Assembly (NCBI RefSeq): GCF_002813755.1
Contig: NZ_CP018061.1
Coordinates: 552,501 to 616,500 of the forward strand
DNA: 64,000 nt
Reading direction: 5' to 3'
Origin: Enterococcus mundtii
GTDB lineage: Bacteria; Bacillota; Bacilli; Lactobacillales; Enterococcaceae
Shown: in pieces, positions 49,086-58,458 of the stretch
How positions within the stretch are numbered: the first letter of the stretch is position 1
Layout of the letters: every line of letters starts with the position of its first letter
Translations under genes and position numbers: made by a program
Notes under the pieces: generated by a model
Told to the model about the DNA's origin: nothing
Database searches by the model: none
The model's input: the letters and a program-made list of their open reading frames with translations, nothing else

Positions 49086-50408
49086 TTAGTTAGATAGTGG
49101 TGTTTCTTTTGATGTTTCAGTTTCTAAAGCCTGTTCTTTTGCTAATTCATTTTTATCATAAATCTTAACGAATGGATAATACATAAAAATGGAAAGAATG
49201 ATCAATAAAATGTTCAATACGGCTGCCCGCCAGTCACCACCTGTAGCTAAGTAAGCACCAATAGGACCAGGGAGCGTCCATGGTGCGGTGATGGTAACAG
49301 CACTGACTAAACCTAGTTTAGTCGCAAACCAAGCGATGGTTGCGCAAACCATTGGAGCAAAGATAAACGGAATGATCAGTGTCGGATTTAATACGATCGG
49401 TACGCCAAAGATGACTGGCTCATTGATATTGAAAATAGAAGGAGTGATGATTGCCTTACCTAGTTTTGAAGCATATTTTGATTTGGCTGTGAAGGCAAGC
49501 AGAATCGCTAAACCGATCGTACAACCTGCGCCGCCGATCCAAACAAACCATTGATAAAAAGGTTCAGCTGCAATATTGGGTAAAGCCTCACCAGCAGCTG
49601 CTGCAGTTGTATTGGATTCTAAGATCTGCAACCATAAGGGGCGAGCAAGTGAACCAATGATGGATACGCCATGGATACCGAATGCCCAGAAAAAAGTGAT
49701 TAGAAAAATCAGCAACAATACACTCGGCAACGTATCGGTTGCGCTGATCAAAGGGCTGACAATTTTTGAAACGGCAGTGTGCCAATCAAAGCCGATATAA
49801 TAGCTGATCGATGCCATGACTAAAATCACGATCAAGGTTGGCGTTAATGCTTCGAAAGAACGTGCAACCGCAGGAGGTACTTGCTCAGGCATTGTGATTT
49901 TGAATTTCGATTTATCCGTCAAACGATACACTTCGACTGCAAAAATCGAAGTAATGATTCCGACAAACATCCCACCACCGCCAAGATTGGCCATAGGCAA
50001 AACAAAACCAGAAGTGCCAGCAGCTTCCGCAGCCTCAAGAGGAATATTGACAGGGATAAAGGTCAACAAAAAAGCAATCGTAGCGAGTAACCCGCCAGAA
50101 ACAACATCTAGTTTATAGGTTTTGGCTAAACTGGCACCGATACCAAATGTCGCATATAGAGACATGATATACATGGTCATGCGATAGGGTAATAAAATAG
50201 TTGCTGCATTTTCGGACAAAAACTGATAGATCCCCCAACTAGGCGGTAAGGGAGGAAAAGCAATGATCAAGAAAAACGAACCGACGATAATTAGTGGCAA
50301 TGTAGCGATGATCCCATCACGAATGGCACGTAAATGTCTTTGGTTGGCAATTGTAGCCATTGGACCTGCCAAATAACGCTCAATGATTTCTGTAAACTTT
50401 GTTAACAT
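49086..50408 (-). CDS. celB: PTS IIC component, cellobiose/lichenan/lactose family
   Basis: 440 residues with about ten transmembrane helices. Starts MLTKFTEIIERYLAGPMATIANQRHLRAIRDGII, the family opening, and carries the conserved IFNINEPVIFGVPIVLNP loop that holds the substrate-site Glu. It imports and phosphorylates a beta-glucoside-type sugar together with IIA and IIB, which are not encoded here. It lies 28 bases downstream of a small membrane protein gene in one transcript with a cre site. RBS AAGGAGTG. Confidence 0.9.
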   Translation of the reverse strand: MLTKFTEIIERYLAGPMATIANQRHLRAIRDGIIATLPLIIVGSFFLIIAFPPLPPSWGIYQFLSENAATILLPYRMTMYIMSLYATFGIGASLAKTYKLDVVSGGLLATIAFLLTFIPVNIPLEAAEAAGTSGFVLPMANLGGGGMFVGIITSIFAVEVYRLTDKSKFKITMPEQVPPAVARSFEALTPTLIVILVMASISYYIGFDWHTAVSKIVSPLISATDTLPSVLLLIFLITFFWAFGIHGVSIIGSLARPLWLQILESNTTAAAAGEALPNIAAEPFYQWFVWIGGAGCTIGLAILLAFTAKSKYASKLGKAIITPSIFNINEPVIFGVPIVLNPTLIIPFIFAPMVCATIAWFATKLGLVSAVTITAPWTLPGPIGAYLATGGDWRAAVLNILLIILSIFMYYPFVKIYDKNELAKEQALETETSKETPLSN

Positions 50409-50436
50409 TTCGACACTCCTTTTTTATCGATAGAAT

Positions 50437-50742
50437 TTAGAAGATGATGCCTTGATACAACCATAAGTAAGCGGCGGACATGAGACAGACTGTAGCAATA
50501 AGAAATGTTCGGATACATCCTTTAGTAAAGCCTATATTAGTTGAAATAAAATAATAATTGCCAGTGATGACAGCAGCTAAAGAGGGAGGAAGAAAGAGAA
50601 AGACACCCAGTCGAACTTCCCAGTGTAATAAATAGAATAAATAGGGAATGAAGATACCACTCACGATACAAGCAAGAAGCAAGTAACAAGCCGATTTCAT
50701 CCCAAAACGAATGATTGATGGAGCTGTTTCTTTATTATTCAT
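50437..50742 (-). CDS. small membrane protein, first gene of the PTS IIC operon
   Basis: 101 residues from ATG 50742 behind AAAGGAGG; longer in-frame starts would cross the promoter. Three hydrophobic segments (about 14-36, 42-62 and 72-96). No family recognised. It is cotranscribed with the PTS IIC gene 28 bases downstream, so a role in sugar uptake or its regulation is possible but only inferred. Confidence 0.7.
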   Translation of the reverse strand: MNNKETAPSIIRFGMKSACYLLLACIVSGIFIPYLFYLLHWEVRLGVFLFLPPSLAAVITGNYYFISTNIGFTKGCIRTFLIATVCLMSAAYLWLYQGIIF

Positions 50743-50762
50743 GGTACGACCTCCTTTCATTT

Positions 50763-50811
50763 TTGAAACGCTTACATAAGTCAAGTATACATTTATGAAA
50801 TTAAAAATCAA
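50763..50811 (-). promoter_or_regulatory. PTS operon promoter with cre (CcpA) site
   Basis: Minus strand: -35 TTGATT (50806-50811), 16-base spacer, -10 TATACT (50784-50789). Then TGTAAGCGTTTCAA (50763-50776) matches the cre consensus TGWAARCGYTWNCW at 13 of 14 positions, placed at or just after the start point, where CcpA would block transcription on preferred sugars. Confidence 0.75.
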
Positions 50812-50890
50812 CATATATATCTATTTAACGTAATTTTATTTCTATGACTATTTCAGTATGGGTAAGTGTGTAAGTATTTAATGATAGTAT

Positions 50891-50945
50891 AAAAAAACAT
50901 GAATCAGATAGAGGGATTCCCTCATAGTCTGATCCATGTTTCGTG
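50891..50945 (-). terminator. terminator of the SPFH/zinc-ribbon/TPM operon
   Basis: On the minus strand AAACATGGATCAGA...GAGGGAATCCCTC...TCTGATTCATGTTTTTTT. Confidence 0.8.
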
Positions 50946-50961
50946 TTCTGTTTTCATTGAA

Positions 50962-51765
50962 TTAAAAACTTCGGCCACCGCCGCCAAAGGTACCGCCACC
51001 ACTCGAATGAGTCGTGCTGCCGCCGCCACCGCTGCCTGGTGGTGGCGCTTTAGGGATATGACGAGTCGTGACAAAGGAGTTCGTTAAACGATCTGTTTTG
51101 TCCGTCAATTTGATGCTTGCCTTTTCACGAAATGGGTATTTGTATGTCCCTGATTTCAATTGGTACCGTGAGACAGTGATCATATAAAAAGCGATGCTTA
51201 AGATAGCTGCCAAAGCCACCGCAATCACTATTTCGACGGTAGTCAAAACTTTATACCGAGTGATTTTACCTGTGGCTTCATCTATACGATAATGACCGCC
51301 AGGCACACCTTCATCTACATAAGTAGAAGCTTTGGTCAAATAGGCTTGGGCTGCTGCATAATAGTTTGCATTCGTCATCTGATCATAGACATCATCCAAA
51401 ATCGAATCGATCCTGCGGTCCGTCAAATAGTCGATCATATTTCCAGAAGTGGAGATATAGATTTCTCGTTGCCCCATATCTAAAAGTAAAACAGAACCAT
51501 TTTGATCATTTCCTATTGCGGTTCTTAAATAGTTGTCAGCGAAATCTCTCGGTTCTGAACTATTTGAGGTAGTTGTGACGATAAATACTTGTCCTTTGAT
51601 CTTTTCATTGATTTCTTTCGCTTGTTGGTTCAGTGTGTTGACTTGTTCGCTTGTAAATAAATTCGCGTCGTCATTGATTGTTGGGGTAGCAGCTCCTACG
51701 ATCGGTGTCCACAGTAAACTAATAGCTAATAAAAAGAAAATGGAGAGACTTTTTTTACTCATCAT
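50962..51765 (-). CDS. ydjH: TPM-domain membrane protein (YdjH/YgcG-like)
   Basis: 267 residues. Signal sequence or N-terminal helix (about 4-24, cleavage near VGA-AT), then an extracytoplasmic TPM domain (about 28-160: INDDANLFTSEQVNTLNQQAKEI, GSVLLLDMGQREIYISTSG), a transmembrane helix at 180-202 and a cytoplasmic basic part ending in a Gly/Ser-rich tail (PPPGSGGGGSTTHSSGGG...). Overlaps the zinc-ribbon gene by four bases. In B. subtilis YdjG and YdjH form a membrane pair that recruits YdjI. Confidence 0.82.
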   Translation of the reverse strand: MMSKKSLSIFFLLAISLLWTPIVGAATPTINDDANLFTSEQVNTLNQQAKEINEKIKGQVFIVTTTSNSSEPRDFADNYLRTAIGNDQNGSVLLLDMGQREIYISTSGNMIDYLTDRRIDSILDDVYDQMTNANYYAAAQAYLTKASTYVDEGVPGGHYRIDEATGKITRYKVLTTVEIVIAVALAAILSIAFYMITVSRYQLKSGTYKYPFREKASIKLTDKTDRLTNSFVTTRHIPKAPPPGSGGGGSTTHSSGGGTFGGGGRSF

Positions 51766-52955
51766 ATCAAATAGCCTCCAATCATAAAGAGGATCGCTAA
51801 AACAGTGAATATCCCAAAAGAGGTCAAAGCGAGTTTTTTATGACTGATCGGTAATACACCGCTAACTTTACCCGTTTGGCCATTCATTGCATAATAATAG
51901 ACTTTCTTGTTAGAATCGTTGCTACGGTAAGTAACAAGCCAGACCGGTAACAAGACATATTCATTTTTTTCGCCAGTGATTTCCGCAGAAGTACGTACTC
52001 CGGTCAAAGTAGTATAGCCATTGGCTGTATCTCGCAACAATTTTTCGGAATAATCACGTAACTCATTTTGGATATCTGCTTTGATTGCTTGGTACTCAAT
52101 GTCACGTTTCTCTGCTTGGAAACCAGCAAGATACTGACTTTTGAATCCGATAGCTTTAGCTAATGGAAATGGTTGGACAGCCTCCACCATTTTTTGTTGT
52201 GTATTTTTTGACAAAGCATTTTTTACTAATTCTTTGAAGGAAAGCTTTCCTTCGCGGTGAACCGCATATTGTTTTGTTTCGGTATACTCGATATCACCAA
52301 CACGCCAGATCCTGACCACTGTCCCGTTGGCTTGTAAGGAACCATCTAGTTCAGCATCGGTTGCCCAATAAGGGAAATAAACGCCAGTTAATTTGTCGAT
52401 TTGATCCTGATTGAAAAATGCTTTTGGTACAAACCATTTTTTCTTCGTCCATGCGAGAAACTGTTTGATTGCTTCTTCTTTTTCCACAGCAAAAGGTAGG
52501 ACTTTATTTGGTAAGAAGTCACCACTTAACCGTCCTGATAGCACGACTGGATTATGGCAGTAGTAACAATAGGTAGCAGCTGTAGTGGCTTCTGTGACGA
52601 TTTCTGCACCGCAGTTTGGACATAAAAATAGTTCCATGTTGCTTTGCTCATCGGTAGCCGTCTGTCCAGCTGTTGTCTCTGTATGGGTTGTTCCACCAGC
52701 ATCTGCAAATGCTTGACGTTCTGTTTCATCCATTTGATCGAGCTGTTCTTCTGCTGTAAAAGTGAAGTCATCCGTTGCAACTGATTGATCTTGAGTCCCA
52801 TTGATGTCGCGGGCCGATTTTTGTTCTTCTTCATATTGACTGACTTCTGCTTCTGTATAAACATTTAAGCAATAATCACAATGAAATTTTTGATCTTTTG
52901 GATCGAAGGTCAATGGTCCGCCACAATTGGGGCATTTATGTGTTAAAGCATCCAT
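51762..52955 (-). CDS. ydjG: zinc-ribbon membrane protein (YdjG-like)
   Basis: 397 residues. Two zinc ribbons: CPNCGG...CDYC (about 8-29) and CPNCGAEIV...CYYC (about 113-136), both followed by a domain with FLPNKVLPFAVEKEEAIKQFLAW and YFPYWATDAELDG, and a single C-terminal transmembrane helix (about 376-396). Layout matches B. subtilis YdjG. It is the middle gene, 17 bases behind the SPFH gene and overlapping the TPM gene. Confidence 0.82.
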   Translation of the reverse strand: MDALTHKCPNCGGPLTFDPKDQKFHCDYCLNVYTEAEVSQYEEEQKSARDINGTQDQSVATDDFTFTAEEQLDQMDETERQAFADAGGTTHTETTAGQTATDEQSNMELFLCPNCGAEIVTEATTAATYCYYCHNPVVLSGRLSGDFLPNKVLPFAVEKEEAIKQFLAWTKKKWFVPKAFFNQDQIDKLTGVYFPYWATDAELDGSLQANGTVVRIWRVGDIEYTETKQYAVHREGKLSFKELVKNALSKNTQQKMVEAVQPFPLAKAIGFKSQYLAGFQAEKRDIEYQAIKADIQNELRDYSEKLLRDTANGYTTLTGVRTSAEITGEKNEYVLLPVWLVTYRSNDSNKKVYYYAMNGQTGKVSGVLPISHKKLALTSFGIFTVLAILFMIGGYLI

Positions 52956-52972
52956 TCAGGCACCCCTTTCAA

Positions 52973-54220
52973 CTAGTCGAGTGGGATACCTTTGAATGGT
53001 TTTCCACAATTTGGACAAAACTTAGGAATTCCATTTGAAAGATCCACTACTTCATGACATTCGCTACATTTCATTTCGAGCTTTGGCTGGCTATTCGCTA
53101 CTGGTTTTGCACCACCACAGTTTGAACAGAATTTACCAGTGTTTTCGGTACCACAGACAGGGCAAGTCCATGTATCATTAGTGCCTTGAGCTGTTTGTTG
53201 GTTTTGTTTTTCTTGTTGTTGCTTGATTTGTTCTTGATTATTTTGTGAGGACTGAGCTAAGTAGGAGCCATTGGCATTCATGCCCATTCCCATGCCCATA
53301 AAGCCAGTCATTGCACCGGCATCATTTTTACCTGCAGCTTCCATCCCACGAGCAATCGAACCTTGCACATAGCCCTCACGGACACTAGGATCACCTAACA
53401 TGGCACCTTCATTGCGCATGTTGATGAGTTTGACCGAATCATCTGTGTAAGAGATGCTAGCAACTGCGACAGAAACAATCTCCATCCCACGAAGCTCACG
53501 CCAGGAATCGTCTAACGCTGTGCCCATATATTTGCTTAGTTCTAAACTTTTTGATGGGACATAGGAAATACGTTGCCCATCAGCAGACATTTGGTTGATC
53601 GCTGATTGAAGAGCAGTCAAAAATTCTGCTAAATATTGTTCATTGATATCTGCAATTTCAACTTGCGTCTTATTTTTAGGAATTGCATTTGTATAGAATA
53701 AGATTGGATCGGTGATATGGATAGAGTACGTTCCATGCGCACGTAAGAATAATTCTGCATTATAGAAATTATCAAAGTAATTCAACGGAGCGCTTGTGCC
53801 AAATTTGATTCCCTTGATCTCTTGTAGATTGATATAGAATACTTGTTGTTTTTGTGGTGTCACGCCACCAAATTTAAAGCGGTCGAAGGTTTCAGCGATT
53901 GCACCTTTCAATGAACCATTGAACATGGAAGGGGCAGCATCATTTTTGATCGTATAATAGCCTTCCTCAGCTGTGTAATCGATGATTTTTCCACCATCTA
54001 CCAAGAGCATCATCATGTTCGGATAGACATGAACGACTGTGCCATCTGTCAATACATCTTCTGTACCTTTTCGATTGGATCCTCGTTTATCGTCTTTACG
54101 TACCTTGACACCTTTTGTCATAACTGTGGTGTCGCTCATATTGTCTGGTTCAATGACTTCGATCCATTGATCTGCTAATCCGCCGCCGATCATGCTAGTT
54201 GCTGCTTTAATAAGTCCCAT
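52973..54220 (-). CDS. ydjI: SPFH-domain protein with C-terminal zinc ribbons (YdjI-like)
   Basis: 415 residues, no membrane helix. An SPFH/virion-core-like domain (about 1-280: LADQWIEVIEPDN, YPNMMMLLVDGGKI, APLNYFDNFYNAELFLRAHGTYSI), a Q-rich linker (NNQEQIKQQQEKQNQQ), then two zinc ribbons (CPVCGTENTGKFCSNCGG and CSECHEVVDLS...CPNCGKPF). Same arrangement as B. subtilis YdjI, which joins the PspA system. First gene of the operon. RBS AGGGAGG. Confidence 0.85.
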   Translation of the reverse strand: MGLIKAATSMIGGGLADQWIEVIEPDNMSDTTVMTKGVKVRKDDKRGSNRKGTEDVLTDGTVVHVYPNMMMLLVDGGKIIDYTAEEGYYTIKNDAAPSMFNGSLKGAIAETFDRFKFGGVTPQKQQVFYINLQEIKGIKFGTSAPLNYFDNFYNAELFLRAHGTYSIHITDPILFYTNAIPKNKTQVEIADINEQYLAEFLTALQSAINQMSADGQRISYVPSKSLELSKYMGTALDDSWRELRGMEIVSVAVASISYTDDSVKLINMRNEGAMLGDPSVREGYVQGSIARGMEAAGKNDAGAMTGFMGMGMGMNANGSYLAQSSQNNQEQIKQQQEKQNQQTAQGTNDTWTCPVCGTENTGKFCSNCGGAKPVANSQPKLEMKCSECHEVVDLSNGIPKFCPNCGKPFKGIPLD

Positions 54221-54685
54221 AAAAAGTCCTCCCTGTGAGCAAGTATTTTTTTACTACGTATATGTTTATATTATACCATAGGAGACTGAAAATGCTCTCA
54301 GTCGAAAGATGTAGAAAACCAGAGCAACTCTTTTCCACGTTCAGCCATACATTTTAGAACTGAACTTTTTTTCAGAATCTGGATAAATACTGTTCAAGGC
54401 GCAACTCTTTGGACACAGCTCAAAAAAATCAACGATGAAATAGCTATTTTGAATGTTTCTGTCTAATAGTCTAGAGTTTAAGGCTTCTTTCACAACCTAG
54501 CCAAACGATGTTAGAAATTGGTATTTAGCCGAAACATCCCAAAATACGAGCAGCTTTTTTGAATGTTAAGACTTATTTCTAAGTGTTGCTCACTTCTGTT
54601 ACAACCGAATAAAGTATAGTAGTTTTTTTTTGCTAAATCACGTATAATAAAAGTTAGTGAATTTTTCAAAAGAAGGGGGATCCTT
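54221..54685. other. repeat-rich intergenic region upstream of dnaX
   Basis: No gene. From about 54370 to 54600 it holds degenerate relatives of the 119-bp unit at the right end of the window (GGCTTCTTTCACAACCT, then AAATAGCTATTTTGAATG and ATACGAGCAGCTTTTTTGA). At 54575-54620 TTATTTCTAAGTG...CACTTCTGTTACAACCGAATAAA is an outer arm of the dispersed palindrome. A TATAAT at 54645-54650 may be the dnaX -10. I looked for the small cytoplasmic RNA that lies before dnaX in Bacillus and did not find it. Confidence 0.5.
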
Positions 54686-56422
54686 ATGGCATATCAAGCA
54701 CTTTATCGTGTGTGGCGTTCACAGCGATTTGAAGATATCGTTGGACAAAAAGCTGTGACACAAACATTGAAAAATGCGATTGTTTCCCATAAAACCTCAC
54801 ATGCCTATTTGTTTACAGGACCAAGAGGGACAGGGAAAACAAGTGCGGCAAAAATATTTGCCAAGGCGATCAATTGCCCAAACAGCAAAGATGGTGAACC
54901 TTGTAATCATTGTGAGATGTGTCAGTCGATCACGACTGGGACACAAGAAGATGTCATTGAAATCGATGCGGCAAGTAACAATGGTGTCGAGGAGATCCGT
55001 TTCATCAGAGATCGAGCAAATTATGCACCAACAAAAGCCGCTTACAAAATTTATATCATTGATGAAGTCCACATGCTTTCGACTGGAGCGTTCAATGCTT
55101 TACTGAAAACACTGGAAGAACCAAAAGAAAGTGTAATTTTTATTTTAGCAACCACTGAACCGCACAAAATCCCTGCAACGATCATCTCTCGAACACAACG
55201 TTTTGATTTCAAACGGATCAATGCAGCAGATATTACCGAACATTTAGAATATATCTTGGATAAAACAGAGATTGCTTATGAAGCGCCTGCGTTGACTGTC
55301 ATCGCACGAGCAGCAGAAGGTGGGATGCGGGATGCGTTAAGTATTCTTGACCAAGCGATTTCTTTCAGTGATGGCACGATCACGTTGGATGATGCGATGC
55401 AAGTCACGGGGAGTTTGACGAATGAGATGATGGATGCGTATCTATCCGCTTGCTTTAGCAAAGAGATCTCACAAGCCTTACAAGAATTGAATCAAATTTT
55501 AGCGGCAGGAAAAGAATCACGGCGCTTTTTAGAAGATCTGTTGTCTTATTGCCGTGATCTATTGATGTATCAGCAAGCGCCAAATCTATTAGAGGAAACC
55601 TCACATGTCAAAACAGAAACATTCACGACATTGGCGAAAGAAATCCCGGCACAACGCTTGTTTCAAATGATCCAAATTTTGAGCGATACACAAAATGAGG
55701 TGCGTTTTACAAATAGCGCGACCATTTATTTAGAGGTTGCCACAGTGAAACTAGCTCAATCTTCAGCAAATGAAAGTCAGCAAGTGCCTAGTGAGATCGA
55801 TCAGCAACAAGTAAGACAATTGCAACAAGAGATCCAAGAGCTGAAAAAGGAAATCAAAGAAATCAAAAATGGTACGGTGAAAGTCACTGCGAATCAGCAA
55901 ACGACGCAATCACCTGTTCAGAAAAAACAGCCAAGTACATACCGTATTCCCACGGAACGGGTGTATAATGTACTAAAAGAGGCGACAAGGAAACACTTGA
56001 ATGAAGTAAAAGAAGTCTGGGATGATCTTTTGATGAGTTTGTCAGTGACCCAGCGAGCGATGCTCAAAGCAAGTGAACCAGTTGCGGCAGGACCTAATGG
56101 ACTAGTGATTGCTTTTGATTATGAAATCGTCTGTCAGCGCGCAGCTAATGACGAAGAGCTTCAATTAGCGATCCACAACCAACTTAGTCGCATGATCAAA
56201 GATTATGCGCCAGAGCCTGTCTATATCACACGGGAAAGTTGGCCCGGTCTAAGAAAAAATTATCTCGTCCAAGCAAAGGATGGAGAAGCCGAAGAATCGT
56301 TTGCGTCTGATGATGAATCAGACGAGATCGAATTGCTTCCTCAAGAACAAACAAACCAAGAAAATGTAGTGACGAAAGCTGAAGAACTTTTCGGTTCAGC
56401 AGTCACAGTAATCGATGATTAG
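54686..56422 (+). CDS. dnaX: DNA polymerase III subunit gamma/tau
   Basis: 578 residues. AAA+ clamp-loader ATPase: Walker A GPRGTGKTSAAK, a zinc knuckle in CPNSKDGEPCNHCEMC, DEVHMLS (Walker B) and the SRTQRFDF sensor 1/arginine finger. The C-terminal tau part has a coiled coil (about 370-400) and an acidic end. No obvious frameshift slippage signal was seen. RBS GAAGGGGGAT. First gene of the dnaX-ybaB-recR block. Confidence 0.95.
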   Translation: MAYQALYRVWRSQRFEDIVGQKAVTQTLKNAIVSHKTSHAYLFTGPRGTGKTSAAKIFAKAINCPNSKDGEPCNHCEMCQSITTGTQEDVIEIDAASNNGVEEIRFIRDRANYAPTKAAYKIYIIDEVHMLSTGAFNALLKTLEEPKESVIFILATTEPHKIPATIISRTQRFDFKRINAADITEHLEYILDKTEIAYEAPALTVIARAAEGGMRDALSILDQAISFSDGTITLDDAMQVTGSLTNEMMDAYLSACFSKEISQALQELNQILAAGKESRRFLEDLLSYCRDLLMYQQAPNLLEETSHVKTETFTTLAKEIPAQRLFQMIQILSDTQNEVRFTNSATIYLEVATVKLAQSSANESQQVPSEIDQQQVRQLQQEIQELKKEIKEIKNGTVKVTANQQTTQSPVQKKQPSTYRIPTERVYNVLKEATRKHLNEVKEVWDDLLMSLSVTQRAMLKASEPVAAGPNGLVIAFDYEIVCQRAANDEELQLAIHNQLSRMIKDYAPEPVYITRESWPGLRKNYLVQAKDGEAEESFASDDESDEIELLPQEQTNQENVVTKAEELFGSAVTVIDD

Positions 56423-56440
56423 AAAAGGAGAGCGATACTA

Positions 56441-56752
56441 ATGATGCGCGGAATGGGAAATATGCAAGGGATGATGAAACAAGTCCAAAAAATGCAAAAA
56501 GAAATGGGCGAAGCCCAAGAAAAACTAAATGAAACAGAATTTACTGGTAGTTCTACGAATGACCTAGTCAAAGTCGTCTTTACTGGTAATCGTCGAATGA
56601 AAGATATCCAGATCAATGATGAAGTAGTTGACCCAGAAGATACAGAAATGCTACAAGATTTGATCGTGATGGCTGTCAATGACGTATTAGAAAAAATCGA
56701 TACAGAATCAGAAAAAACAATGGGAAAATACACTAAGGGCTTACCCTTTTAA
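56441..56752 (+). CDS. ybaB: nucleoid-associated protein, YbaB/EbfC family
   Basis: 103 residues. [21 protein letters not shown] opening, then the beta-rich [25 protein letters not shown] core and a C-terminal helix; the small DNA-binding dimer that accompanies recR in most bacteria. 18 bases behind dnaX with AAAGGAG. Two ATG codons in tandem; the first is used. Confidence 0.95.
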   Translation: MMRGMGNMQGMMKQVQKMQKEMGEAQEKLNETEFTGSSTNDLVKVVFTGNRRMKDIQINDEVVDPEDTEMLQDLIVMAVNDVLEKIDTESEKTMGKYTKGLPF

Positions 56753-56775
56753 ATTTTCCTGAAGGGGAAATGAAC

Positions 56776-57372
56776 ATGCAATATCCAGAACCAATTGCCA
56801 AACTGATCGACAGTTATATGAGACTTCCAGGTATTGGTCAAAAAACAGCGACAAGACTAGCTTTTTATACGATCGATATGAAGGATGAAGTGGTCAATGA
56901 ATTTGCCAAAGCTTTATTGAGCGTCAAACGCGATCTACATTTTTGTAGTATTTGCGGAAATATCACAGAAGAAGATCCTTGTGAGATCTGTAAAGATCCA
57001 TCGAGAGATCGTGGTATCATTTTAGTCGTTGAAGAACCAAAAGATGTCATGGCGATGGAGAAGATGCGTGAGTATCGTGGCTTGTACCATGTGCTACATG
57101 GTGTATTGTCACCAATGGAAGGCACGGGTCCAGAAGATATCAATATTCCTCCTCTCTTACAACGCTTGCATGATGCAGAGGTCCAAGAAGTGATCATCGC
57201 AACGAATGCGACCACTGAAGGAGAAGCAACTGCAATCTACCTTTCACGATTGATCAAGCCTGCTGGGATCAAAGTCACACGGTTAGCTCATGGCTTATCT
57301 GTTGGTTCCGATATCGAATATGCAGATGAGGTGACTTTAATGAAAGCGGTCGAAGGCAGACGTGAACTATGA
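56776..57372 (+). CDS. recR: recombination protein RecR
   Basis: 198 residues from ATG 56776: GAAGGGG lies nine bases before it, while the ATG at 56770 is too close. Helix-hairpin-helix ([17 protein letters not shown]), zinc finger [16 protein letters not shown], and Toprim domain ([14 protein letters not shown] to ATEGEAT). It loads RecA with RecFO in recombinational repair. Confidence 0.96.
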   Translation: MQYPEPIAKLIDSYMRLPGIGQKTATRLAFYTIDMKDEVVNEFAKALLSVKRDLHFCSICGNITEEDPCEICKDPSRDRGIILVVEEPKDVMAMEKMREYRGLYHVLHGVLSPMEGTGPEDINIPPLLQRLHDAEVQEVIIATNATTEGEATAIYLSRLIKPAGIKVTRLAHGLSVGSDIEYADEVTLMKAVEGRREL

Positions 57373-57461
57373 TTTTTTGACACCAGTCTGATCGCGTTAG
57401 TTTGATCGACAAAGATTTTCAGATACAATAGAAAAGCAAGAGAAGAGATGGAGGAACAAGT

Positions 57462-58124
57462 GTGAACGGCTTATTTATTACGATCGAGGGACCTGATGGT
57501 GCAGGTAAAACGAGTATCATCAAAGAACTATTTCCTCTTTTACAACAAGTAGCAAAAACAGAGATCATTCAAACTCGAGAACCAGGTGGGATACCAATTG
57601 CTGAACAGATTCGTGCAGTGATCCTTGATCCGAAAAATGATCGCATGGACGAGCGAACAGAAAGTTTATTATACGCAGCTGCTCGAAGACAACACTTAGT
57701 CGAAAAAGTTTTACCTGCACTTTCGAGTGGGAAAATCGTTTTGTGTGATCGTTTTGTCGATAGTTCGTTGGCCTATCAAGGTGCAGGTCGTCGGATCGGC
57801 GTAAACGAGATTGCTGAACTGAATGAATTTGCTACAGAAGGAACGACTCCTGATTTTACTCTTTATCTTGATGTGGATTCTGACACAGGATTACGTCGAA
57901 TCGCTAAAAATCGCCAGAATCAAATCGATCGCTTAGATTCAGAAGGATTAGAGTTCCACCAGCGTGTCCGTCATGCCTATTTGAAATTGGTAGAGGAGCA
58001 TCCAGACCGCATCCATAAGATCGATGCAAGAAATAGTTTTGAAGAAGTGTTACAATTGAGTTACCACGCAATTATCAACCAATTTCCACAATATTTTGAA
58101 AGTCAGGAAGGTGAACGTAAATGA
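57462..58124 (+). CDS. tmk: thymidylate kinase
   Basis: 220 residues, GTG start behind GGAGGAAC. P-loop EGPDGAGKTS, the TREPGG motif and the DR(F/Y) motif in LCDRFVDSSLAYQGAGR. Phosphorylates dTMP to dTDP. Stop overlaps the next ATG by four bases (ATGA). Confidence 0.96.
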   Translation: MNGLFITIEGPDGAGKTSIIKELFPLLQQVAKTEIIQTREPGGIPIAEQIRAVILDPKNDRMDERTESLLYAAARRQHLVEKVLPALSSGKIVLCDRFVDSSLAYQGAGRRIGVNEIAELNEFATEGTTPDFTLYLDVDSDTGLRRIAKNRQNQIDRLDSEGLEFHQRVRHAYLKLVEEHPDRIHKIDARNSFEEVLQLSYHAIINQFPQYFESQEGERK

Positions 58125-58450
58125 AAATCATTTTAGCAATCATTCAAGATAAAGATAGCAACCGTTTGTCCAATGAATTGATCGATGCAAATATTCGTGC
58201 GACTAAATTATCTTCTACTGGTGGTTTCCTTAAAGCGGGAAACAGTACATTTATCGTTGGTATCGAGGACGATCGCGTCGAAGAAGCATTAGAGATCATC
58301 AAAAAAACGTGTGAGTCAAGAAAACAATTTGTTTCTACTCCAGTAACGTTAGATATTTCAATGGACGGTGGCGTTCCTTATCCTGTAGAAGTAGAAGTGG
58401 GCGGAGCAACAGTCTTTGTCTTACCAGTTGAAGGATTCCACCATTTCTAG
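58121..58450 (+). CDS. darA: PII-like c-di-AMP receptor (YaaQ/PstA/DarA)
   Basis: 109 residues. MKIILAIIQDKDSNRLSNELIDANIRATKLSSTGGFLKAGNSTF is the family start; the T-loop-like segment and GVEDD... stretch follow. A trimeric PII-fold protein that binds cyclic di-AMP; its partner is unknown. Overlaps tmk, eight bases before holB. Confidence 0.93.
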   Translation: MKIILAIIQDKDSNRLSNELIDANIRATKLSSTGGFLKAGNSTFIVGIEDDRVEEALEIIKKTCESRKQFVSTPVTLDISMDGGVPYPVEVEVGGATVFVLPVEGFHHF

Positions 58451-58458
58451 GAGGAACT

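Noticed and set aside
54221..54685. Small cytoplasmic (SRP) RNA gene upstream of dnaX, as in Bacillus
   Set aside because: The characteristic GGAA tetraloop stem was not found; the region is repeat-derived.
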